Source: Candidatus Hydrogenedentota bacterium
Lineage (GTDB): Bacteria > Hydrogenedentota > Hydrogenedentia > Hydrogenedentales > SLHB01
Direction: 5' to 3'
DNA length: 64,000 nucleotides
Assembly (NCBI GenBank): GCA_029552745.1
Contig: JAKPDK010000070.1
Location: 62,001-126,000 of the forward strand
The notes beneath the pieces are model-generated. The model was not told the origin of the DNA and ran no database searches. It was given only the letters and a program-made list of their open reading frames with translations. A program made the position numbers and the translations under genes. Of this stretch, positions 43,909 to 52,600 are shown piece by piece. Positions within the stretch are counted from its first letter, which is position 1. Each line of letters begins with the position of its first letter.

Positions 43909-45489
43909 ATGGAACCTATAGACATTTTGGTCCTTGTCGTGTATTTCGTATCCATGTCGCTGACTGGCCTTTTTTTTGCACGTAGGGCAACGAGTACCGA
44001 AGGTTACTTTGTGGGGAACAGGGCCTATCCGGGGTGGTTGATAGGTTTCTCTTTGTTTGGGACGACCATAAGTTCGATCACATTTGTCGCGTACCCCGCA
44101 GATGCGTACAAAACTGCGTATCTTCGCTTACTCCTTTGTTTTACGCTCCCTCTTGGTGTATGGATAGCATCCCGCTACTTCGTTCCTTTTTTTCGTCGAG
44201 GAAAGATTACTTCGGCGTTCCAGTATCTTGAGAAACGGTTCAGTCCTACCACTCGGGTCTACGCAGCTAGCGTTTTTATCGTGGCGCAGTGCATACGACT
44301 GAGCCTGATTCAATTTCTTGTCGCCATGCTCATGCACGAAATTACGCACTGGGACGTAACCGTTTGTATCTTGTTGGGCGGTATTGTGACTGGGTTCTAC
44401 ACGATTATGGGAGGTATTGAGGCTGTTATTTGGACGGATTTTATCCAGTCCATTATTTTTACATTAGGGGGCATCTTGATTCTTTCTACTATTCTGATCA
44501 AACTTCCCGGCGGACTCAAGCAGATTATTGACGTGGGGATGGCGGACGGCAAGTTCATGTTTGGTGATCTCGACGTAGCGACAGGGCAATTGCGTCCCGC
44601 GCCTTTAGGATTTTCGTTGCGTGAGAAAACGGTGCTTATGCTGTTGATAGTAGGCCTTTTTCAGTGGTTAGCCGAGTATAGCAGCAACCAGGAAGTTATT
44701 CAGAAGTATTGCACCTCTAAGTCTGCCGATGAAGCTCGGAAAGCCATGTGGATTTGTTGTTGGTGCTCGTTGCCCACATGGTGCTACTTCATGTTTTTGG
44801 GAACTGGTTTGTATGTCTTTTTTAAGGTTTTTCCGGATCCCAAAGCCGCAGAAATGCTTACGGGGGCACGCAAGGCGGAGCAAATCCTGCCCTATTTCAT
44901 CATCAACTACATGCCGCACGGGTTTTCAGGAGTCGTCATTGCAGCTGTCCTTGCTGCCGCGATGTCCTCTATGTCATCTGCGATGAATTCCATATCTGCT
45001 GTCGCTGTGACCGACATCTATGGCCGTCATCTTGTCAAGAACAAAAGCGATCGACACTACGTTCTTGCCGCGAAATGGATTACATTGGCGAGTACCGTGG
45101 TCATGGTGATAGGGGCGTACATCTTGGTCAAGACGGACAGCAAAACCCTCCAACATTTGGCAACCGAATTTGCGTCAATAATTGCCGGGGGCGTGCTGGG
45201 GTTGTACATGTTGGGATTTTTAACCACGCGTGGAGATGGCCGTTCTGTGTTGGTGGGGATTTTGGCGGCCGTTGGATTTTCGGCGTTTATTTCCTGCGCG
45301 GGCTTGGGTTGGTTGCCGACTCGGCTGAATGAATGGGTCAATGAACATTTTGAGACGTACTATACCGGCGTCGTAGGAAATATCCTGATGTTTTTGTTGG
45401 GATTTCTTCTCACCTACCTGTTGCCCGAGCGTCCACGGGATTTAACCAATCTCACTGTTTGGACTCAAGACGGGTCCCCGCTCGATTAG
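43909..45489 (+). CDS. Sodium/solute symporter (SSS family)
   Basis: Integral membrane transporter of 526 aa with about thirteen hydrophobic helices. Family features are EGYFVGNRAYPGWLIGFSLF after the first helix, SFTFVAYPA-like TISSITFVAYPADAY, GGIEAVIWTDFIQ and the late AAAMSSMSSAMNSISAV, where small residues help form the sodium site. In this setting it probably imports a mono- or oligosaccharide or a sugar acid released by the nearby glycosidases; SSS members also carry amino acids and vitamins, so this is inference. GAGAGGAC lies 7 nt before the ATG. Confidence 0.88.
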   Translation: MEPIDILVLVVYFVSMSLTGLFFARRATSTEGYFVGNRAYPGWLIGFSLFGTTISSITFVAYPADAYKTAYLRLLLCFTLPLGVWIASRYFVPFFRRGKITSAFQYLEKRFSPTTRVYAASVFIVAQCIRLSLIQFLVAMLMHEITHWDVTVCILLGGIVTGFYTIMGGIEAVIWTDFIQSIIFTLGGILILSTILIKLPGGLKQIIDVGMADGKFMFGDLDVATGQLRPAPLGFSLREKTVLMLLIVGLFQWLAEYSSNQEVIQKYCTSKSADEARKAMWICCWCSLPTWCYFMFLGTGLYVFFKVFPDPKAAEMLTGARKAEQILPYFIINYMPHGFSGVVIAAVLAAAMSSMSSAMNSISAVAVTDIYGRHLVKNKSDRHYVLAAKWITLASTVVMVIGAYILVKTDSKTLQHLATEFASIIAGGVLGLYMLGFLTTRGDGRSVLVGILAAVGFSAFISCAGLGWLPTRLNEWVNEHFETYYTGVVGNILMFLLGFLLTYLLPERPRDLTNLTVWTQDGSPLD

Positions 45490-45574
45490 GCGTTTCGCAA
45501 GAAGTAGCAGTTATCATCATTGTGGACTGTTTTTCAAATGCTTCGTCTCGAAGTTAGAGCGTAATCCCTTTCGT

Positions 45575-47980
45575 TCAGGGAGAGCCAGACTGCGAGGGGA
45601 TGAGCCATATCTCTGCCACTTGGCAACCTCTCCCTTCTACGAGAAGCCATTCCAGGTCTAAGCTGCCTCCTGCAGTGCATGCCTTCGGGATGGGGAACTC
45701 CAACGGGTCAGGTTGCTCGGGTTGTGAGAGAGCTCCGTGGATTTCATATATACCGTTTGCCAGGAGCTTCATGGTGGGGCGAAATCGTCCGGTATATACC
45801 ACCCGTAACGTGTACAAGTTGTCTGGTTGCAACCCATCGAAATGGACTTTTAACGGCGTACCATAAAGTGTTTGTGCCTGGTCAAGCCAAGAGCGGCGCC
45901 AGTTCTCTCGTCCAACTATTTCAATAAACTCGTTTTGGGGAGAGTGAACATACCCAGGATCGTCCTTCCAAGAAATTGCTTGGACTAAGTGGGGTTGTTT
46001 GGAGGGATTGCCCAAGTCGTCGTAATAACCTCCCTCTCCAGGATTTTCCCATTCCAAGATCTGTTTGATGGCTTGTGCTTTTTGTGATTCTTTGGCCATT
46101 GCCAGGATTTTTTTGAATTGATTCTCCATCCAAGGGCTATCTGTAAGCGGCGTGTCGAGAGCGTCTAGTACCGCGCCACGTTCCCAATTTGCCGCACCGT
46201 ATTTAGAAACACTCATCTGAATACCAATATTGTCAAAAAGAGACTTACCAAGTCCTTCTATTTTCTCTCGGAATTGCTGGATTTCTGGCGAGAGGGACGT
46301 GTTTTTCAAGATTTCCCTCGCCCGAGCAATGGCGACATCTACGCTAACGATGTTGGCCTGTTTCAACTGTTCCAGGGCTTCCTGTTCTTTTTGGGTTTCT
46401 GACAAGAGACGATGATAAATGTAGGCATCGTAATATGCGCGAAATAACGCCATTTGAAGGCGCCAGTGGGTTGGATTCATTGCATGAGGTAATTTTTCTT
46501 CTATGTGACGCCACCGCGCTAGTGTCTTTTCAATCTGCCCATTGTGGCTCAACGGCCCTTTCCAGTTACTTTCCAGTTCTTTCAGTCCGGCAGCCATCGG
46601 TTCTTCAACTTCTTCTCCGCCAAAAATACGGCTGTAGTCTTTTAGAATCGTATCGAGTTTTGCTTCGGGATCCCAACCCTTTTCAGCCCAGATAACTTTG
46701 TTTACATCATCATTGACACCGTCCGAGTAACCAATAAATCCGGCTGTGTCTGGCGAGGTAAAATGAAAGATATATTCCATCGCTTTGGGTCTGGGATTTA
46801 TGGGTTCTCTTCCCAGCGTGAACGCAAAAGCCCGGTCCCAGTCCGGAACAGGATACTGGCACTCGATGCAATGGGTTATGTCTACATATTGGATCAACGG
46901 GTACTGTTCGGGAACTGCTTTGCGCATATCTTTGAGGCTCATTTTCACCCAGGTTCCAAACACGAGACCTGTGAGCCATGCCGGTCGTTCTGTTTGAAGA
47001 AACTCAAATAGGTAGTTGTTCCATTCTTGGGGCATATCTTCGTTGGATAGCCACACGTCAGCCGAAGGATGAGATTCGTGTAATACGGTAGCCAATCTTT
47101 GAACCCAAGGGAGTAACACACGTGGATGAGCATCGCCGGGATCGCCCCCAGGCACGAATATGGCATCAATCCTCGGACAGCTGCGGAACAAATCTCCACA
47201 TAAACTCAAAGTTTCTTCGGTGGTTGATTCTGCAAATGCCCTGTTTCCGGGAGGCAACCATATCCAGACATTGAGTCCATAAGCATTCAGTAATTCGGCA
47301 AGTTTGGGTGTTCTTTCCCACACGGTTTCGGTCATGTGGGGACCTTCTTTGTCCATATGATCCAGTTCACACACGAGTTGAATCGTGTTTACACCGAAAA
47401 CCGCCAATTCACGTATGTATTTTTCGAATTGTTCCATATTCCAGGCGTCATATGTATTTGACTTGTTGCGGTATCCCAGTTCGTGACCTCGAATGGGATA
47501 GTGCGGGGCTGAACTCAGCGTGAAAGGTAAATCTAATGAGACGTTACCTGGGCTCATGTGAAGGAGACGAAACAACTTACCAGCGCCAAAAAGAACACCA
47601 CGTTCATCTCTACCACAAATCACCACCACAGGAGTCCCGTTTGATGTCCTATCCGCCCAAATGGCATACGCCTCAGCTTTTTCTGGAACAGAGATGTCGG
47701 AAGGTATCTGGGGCAGGTATTCTGGCATCTCGCCTACCTTCCCAAGGACAATCCGCGGAATGTCTTGGGCATTGACTTCCGTCTGACAAGGGAAAAACAG
47801 GCCGGTGCGTTCTTGGATCATGTCCTGCAATAGATGTGCTGCCTTCATAATGGGAGTTGACGTCTCTTTCTTTGTGAAAATAATACCGGCGCGAATGCTT
47901 GCTGTATCTCCAACTGCGTGGTAAGGGAAAAACAGCAGCGTCAGTAGCAGGACAAGTACTTTGGACCGGGACATGAACAA
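45575..47980 (-). CDS. Secreted glycoside hydrolase with GH20b/GH67-type N-terminal domain
   Basis: An 801-aa exported protein with signal peptide MFMSRSKVLVLLLTLLFFPY (cleavage near 24). Next comes a zincin-like N-terminal domain found in GH20, GH67 and GH84 enzymes (VVVICGRDERGVLFGAGKLF), then a TIM-barrel-like domain starting PIRGHELGYRNKSNTYDAWN, with acidic residues in VCELDHMDKEGP and IFVPGGDPGD. A long helical segment (470-640) and a beta-rich end follow. The closest type may be alpha-glucuronidase or hexosaminidase, but I cannot fix the family. GGGGAGGAG precedes the ATG. It follows the prepilin-like gene and a hairpin on the same strand. Confidence 0.7.
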   Translation of the reverse strand: MFMSRSKVLVLLLTLLFFPYHAVGDTASIRAGIIFTKKETSTPIMKAAHLLQDMIQERTGLFFPCQTEVNAQDIPRIVLGKVGEMPEYLPQIPSDISVPEKAEAYAIWADRTSNGTPVVVICGRDERGVLFGAGKLFRLLHMSPGNVSLDLPFTLSSAPHYPIRGHELGYRNKSNTYDAWNMEQFEKYIRELAVFGVNTIQLVCELDHMDKEGPHMTETVWERTPKLAELLNAYGLNVWIWLPPGNRAFAESTTEETLSLCGDLFRSCPRIDAIFVPGGDPGDAHPRVLLPWVQRLATVLHESHPSADVWLSNEDMPQEWNNYLFEFLQTERPAWLTGLVFGTWVKMSLKDMRKAVPEQYPLIQYVDITHCIECQYPVPDWDRAFAFTLGREPINPRPKAMEYIFHFTSPDTAGFIGYSDGVNDDVNKVIWAEKGWDPEAKLDTILKDYSRIFGGEEVEEPMAAGLKELESNWKGPLSHNGQIEKTLARWRHIEEKLPHAMNPTHWRLQMALFRAYYDAYIYHRLLSETQKEQEALEQLKQANIVSVDVAIARAREILKNTSLSPEIQQFREKIEGLGKSLFDNIGIQMSVSKYGAANWERGAVLDALDTPLTDSPWMENQFKKILAMAKESQKAQAIKQILEWENPGEGGYYDDLGNPSKQPHLVQAISWKDDPGYVHSPQNEFIEIVGRENWRRSWLDQAQTLYGTPLKVHFDGLQPDNLYTLRVVYTGRFRPTMKLLANGIYEIHGALSQPEQPDPLEFPIPKACTAGGSLDLEWLLVEGRGCQVAEIWLIPSQSGSP

Positions 47981-48054
47981 CTCCTCCCCTGTGATGAGTT
48001 CAGTTTCTCGATGAATACATAGTTCAACGTGTTTATTCGTACCCGGAAGATGGG

Positions 48055-48087
48055 AAGGGCGCCCTCTCTTTGTTACGGAGCGCCCTT
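48055..48087 (-). promoter_or_regulatory. Hairpin between prepilin-like gene and glycosidase
   Basis: AAGGGCGC (48055-48062) and GCGCCCTT (48080-48087) form eight pairs around a 17-nt loop. No T tract follows on the minus strand, so read-through into the glycosidase is likely. Its place, about 60 nt after the prepilin-like stop, mirrors the hairpin after the first prepilin-like gene. Confidence 0.45.
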
Positions 48088-48145
48088 ACCACAAAAGGTC
48101 GAACACGAAGCAAGGATCTTTACCATAACTGACCGACCATTACGG

Positions 48146-49173
48146 TCATCTTGCCCATAGGAACAGCGCGGTCATGGGATCTGGATACCGCTTGAATTCA
48201 ACATGTCCATCCATGTACAAGCAGTTGGAACCACCCGGAATGTGAGACGCTTTCCATTTCTCTAAAATGTCAGGCGTATCGCCCGAGCTGGTCATGTTTT
48301 GATCCCACATGACTGGCAAAGTGCTTTGGGCTTTTGCTGCTCCTGAAGGATTATTGATGTCCGTAATCAAGAATCTCTCAATGCCCTCTTTGAACCGATA
48401 TACCGTCGTCGACCCAGCTGTACCTGTTATGGTCAGTGAATCGGTGATTGGCGTGGTACTGCCGATAGGCCAATAGAAGCAGATTCTTGTTCGGTACGTT
48501 TCAATGCGGTTCTGGATGCGGCTTCTCAAGTCCGATTCAGTGAACTGGTTCCAGTTAAAGTTATTGTTTAACTTAACTTTCACCTGATTCGGAGTAAACG
48601 TGCCGTTGAGCGGTCCACGATGGCCACAGTTGTAGTCCGATGCAATCTGCATGGTCGCGTATTCGTCAACTGTGGTCGCTATGTACCCGTAATATTCATA
48701 GGACATGTCATCCTCAAACCATACGGGGTCAAGCGTACCACCCGAACTCGGAGGTACTCCTGGAACGCCGACACCCGGTACCGAATAGAACTTCCAACCG
48801 TTTGGCCCAATATAATCTTCTTTGTTGACGTTCTGGCGGGATGGACACCACCAAATGTTGATATCCGTCAGATACTCCGGATAGATGGCTTGGCCAGAGG
48901 GAACAGCCCAAATATCATCGACTGCTCCCACCGTATCCCACGTAGCCGGTACGTTTGGTCCATTCAGACCAATGGCGGCGGGTGGAAAGAGATCCTTGTT
49001 TTCACTGGAAAACATCTTGAAAATCAGACCGAACTGCTTGAGATTATTCTGGCAGCTCGATCTTCTTGCTGCTTCGCGGGCGCGAGCCAACGCCGGCACC
49101 AAAATCGCGGCTAGAATGGCAATAATCGCAATAACCACGAGCAGTTCGATCAAGGTGAAACCTTTATTTTCAT
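48146..49173 (-). pseudogene. Prepilin-like protein with H-X(n)-DG signature; start frameshifted by one base
   Basis: Paralogue of the gene at 26.2 kb: [37 protein letters not shown] and the C-terminal [20 protein letters not shown] with MITD-like [16 protein letters not shown]. The only well-placed start is ATG at 49173-49171 behind AAAGGGAGGGAAG. From it the sequence runs ATG-AAAA-TAAAGG and reads MKIKVSP then stop; with one more A it would read [11 protein letters not shown], the expected prepilin leader, giving 342 aa. The rest of the frame is intact. The open frame continues upstream to 49345, but that start lies in the -10 box. Deletion in the A run (49167-49170), base-call error or slippage are the options. 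Confidence 0.8.
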
Positions 49174-49309
49174 CGCTACTTCCCTCCCTTTTAAAGGTTG
49201 TTTGGTTTGCCGATTCTCTACGCGCACACAGCACATTAATTAGCTGTTTTATGTTTTTCCTGCCGTGAACCTCTTTTCTTTCGTCGCTTTCGCTACAAGC
49301 CCTGAAGAA

Positions 49310-49323
49310 TGTGAACGTTACCA
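49310..49323 (-). promoter_or_regulatory. Second LacI-type operator copy in the prepilin leader
   Basis: TGTGAACGTTACCA matches TGTGAWCGWTCACA at 12 of 14 positions. It lies 48 bp centre to centre from operator O2, inside the transcribed leader. Two sites at this spacing could support cooperative binding or looping. Confidence 0.45.
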
Positions 49324-49343
49324 CTCTTCTGTTAACTGCACTC

Positions 49344-49372
49344 ATTATAACAAAAAATGTGAACGATCACAA
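49344..49372 (-). promoter_or_regulatory. Promoter overlapped by LacI-type operator O2
   Basis: On the minus strand TTGTGA (49372-49367) and TATAAT (49349-49344) are 17 bp apart. The operator, TGTGATCGTTCACA when read on that strand (plus-strand 49358-49371), is identical to O1 and sits in the same place relative to the -35. It should control the prepilin-like gene and the glycosidase behind it. The leader before the ATG at 49173 would be about 165 nt. The rest of the gap to 49669 shows no gene; a possible plus-strand -10 (TATACG near 49619) precedes the next gene. Confidence 0.7.
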
Positions 49373-49669
49373 GAACTTTTTTGGGGACCTCATGGAGCCG
49401 CGGGAAGCTGCCCTTGTCCAAACCAATTTATTACAGTTGGGAAGGAGATAACTCCGGAGTCTGCAGAAGACGGAAATGTTGGATTCTTACTTTTGGCGAG
49501 AAGGGAAATCGGGTATTGTGAAGGGTAGAGGTCTTATCATTTGGAAAAACGGGGAATTATTGCTGTGCTGAAAAAAGATGTTTGTCATTTTGGTTTGTTG
49601 GATAGTTTCTAGAAAAAGTATACGATTTTGAAGTGTGGAAAATGCGATCCTGAGGAGGGATAAAGGGCC

Positions 49670-52600
49670 ATGAGTATTGCGTTCTTGTATTCGATGTCAG
49701 TGTACTGCTTCTTTTCTAGTGGTCAGGCCGTTGATTTTCCAACATGCTTGGAAAATGAATATTTGCGGGTACGTTGGAATGATCAAGGGGACCTTATTGA
49801 AATTGAGGACAAGGAAAAGAATATCGCACTTAGAAGCCCGGCAGATGTAGCTCTCCAAGGTTTCAGCCTAGTTCTTCAGGACGGTGACACTAGAACGGAG
49901 GTTTCTTGCAACGACCAAGAAAAGCCGAAGTTCATTTTTAAAGGTAATGCGTGTAGGGTCGTATGGCGGGAACCTTTGAGAAGCTCCGTAGGAGAGGTAT
50001 TCAGGCTTTCTTTGGAAATGAGATACGAGTTGCTTGGGGACAGGCTTGTTATAACGGGAAAGCTTTCTAACAAATCGAGCGCGTCTGTTGTGGAAGTTCG
50101 GTACTCTCAAATTGGAGGGTTAACGCAACTGCGAGCATTGCCAGATGGAGAGCCGGCAACCATTGGCCCGCCCTTTGACGGAAAGCGTTTGGCGTTGCCG
50201 TTTGAGACGACGGTTCTGGGCTATCCGGGGCATCTTAGTATGGGTTTTTTGAGTGTTGCGAACGAACGTTTGGGACGGGGATTGTATCTTGGGGCGTACG
50301 ACCAAGTGGCGCGCTACAAACAATGGCACTTTGAGACGGTAAAAGGAACAAGTGCAGAAGATATTGCAGTCAAGCTGGTGTTTCTCCCGTTTGTCGGTTC
50401 TGGGGCTACCTGGTCCGGTTGCGACTGGGCGGTCGCTTTTCATGACGGCGACTGGGTCGAGGCAGGTCAAATCTATCGAGAGTGGTTTTTGGAAACGTTT
50501 GGTTTGCGAGACGCGGAAAAAGACTGGATACGACGTGAAAATTGTTTTCAGATGGTTATGATGATGTTGCCGGAAGGGAACATTAATTTCAGGTTCCGAG
50601 ATGTGCCGGAACTAGCGCGTCAAGGAATGCAATACGGCATTGACTCTCTCCAGCTCGCGGGATGGCAGTTGGGAGGGCATGATAATGGTTATCCTTTTTA
50701 CGAGCCCGATCCGCGTCTTGGGACATGGGATGACGTTGCTTGGGCAATTAACGAATGCCACAAAATGGGGGTTCGTGTGTACTTTTTCGCCAATCTTCAT
50801 TGGGCGATGAATGATCTGCGCTGGTTCGAACGAGAACTGCATGAGTATGTGTCTCTCAATGCTTTGGGGAAAACGAACTGGATAGGTTATTGGGGGATGG
50901 GGACAATTGCCTCGCGCATGGGGTATACGCCACCAACGATGTCTTTGCTGGATGTCAATTTTCCTGGCATTGCTGACCCCACTGTAACGTATTTTCGTAA
51001 ATTGGCTGAGGTGGGTGCTGATGGTATTCATATCGACAAGCTCATGCCGGCAGCGCTAGAGTACAATCCTCGTGTTGCCGAGTTGGGGATGAGCCGAGAC
51101 ACCGCAGGATTACAAGGCACAATTAATTTGATGGACCGAATTATTAGAGAATGTACTGCGGTGAAACCGGACTTCGCCTTGTCTTGTGAAGCCTTTTGGG
51201 ACCGTGTCTTTTCATATGGAAGGGCGACGTGGTGGGTAGGCTACATGCCCCTAACTCGCTGGGTTTTCCCTGAAAATGCGGAGACAAAAGGTCAATACTG
51301 GCCTTATGACTTTTTCGGGGTCAATGATGCAGTGCGAGACGGGTCCATACTCATGCTTTCCCCTCATAAATTCAACTATGGAATTGGGTATCCCGTTTGG
51401 CGCCGCATGGCAGCGTATGTAGGTGAAGCCAACCGTATCCGGAATGTCTATGGCAATTATATTTTCTTCGGCCGCAAATGTTCTCCGAATACGATACGTT
51501 TGAAATCAACCAAACTACCTTCGAGCCTTCAGTACGCCGTTTGGGCAGACCTGGATTCGAACCGCCGTGCCGCTGTCTTTACGAACACCCATCGAGAGGA
51601 TATTGCGGTTGAAATTGAGGGTTTTCGAGGTTCCGTGGCTAAGGCTTGCCGAGTCGTGAGGCCTTTTAGGGAAGAGCGTGTATTTTCTTTGCCGGCGACC
51701 GTAAAGATTCCAGGTGAACAATATGCGGTAATCATTGAGGAAACGGAGGAATCAAGCGTTGTAGCCGATGACGAAGCGGGTCAACCAGCTTGTGCACCCA
51801 TTTCTGAAAAGGAAGGTATCACCTTCGATTTCGAAAGTGGTGATTTCAAAGGTTGGCAGGCTGATGGCAACTGGACAGTGGATGACAACACTGCTGGCAA
51901 CTGGTATACGGGGTGGCAAGGGAGGTTTTTTGCTTGGAGCGGCAAAGGAGGAGAGGCCGCAACGGGCAAGCTGCGGTCAATGCCGTTTGTCTTGGACAAA
52001 GACGGGGTTGAAGTGTTGATTGCGGGTTGGGCGGATATTAAAGGCAGGAGTGCCAACCGTTGGAACTATGTGACACTTAATCTAGAAAATGGCAAGGAAT
52101 TGGATCGTGTCTACGCGCCAAACACGACAACTTTCTCCCCCATGATCTTGGATGGAAGCGGTTATCGAGGCCAACGTGTGTTTCTTGAGGCTGTAGACGA
52201 TGCACCGGAAGGTTCCTATTCGATGCTGTGCATTGATAGTATCCGCACAGTTGAAATTCCCACAGGACCTTCTTTCCCCGTGCTGGAACCTAAAGATTAC
52301 ATTCAAATTGAAAACGATAACTTGCTAGTTGCTGTGAGAAAAACGAACGGGGCTATTGCGCGAATCTTTGATAAACAAGGGAAGTCCGACCTCATTCTTG
52401 AACCCAGGCTGGCGGACAACTTTGCTTTTACGTTGCCGATTGTCGGTAAAGAGGCATGGACCAATACCGAAGCGAATCAAATTCGCGGCACGTCGCAACG
52501 GCTTACCTCTTATGCCATTCAAGGCGATACGCTCACATTGCAGTGGGAAGGACCTCTTGTCTCTGTGTTTGGAGTGTATTATGACGTTTCCGCAGAAATG

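Noticed and set aside
49174-49345. Upstream ATG at 49345 as the start of the second prepilin-like gene
   Set aside because: It lies in the TATAAT box of the predicted promoter and would put about 60 residues before the short leader that prepilin peptidase needs.
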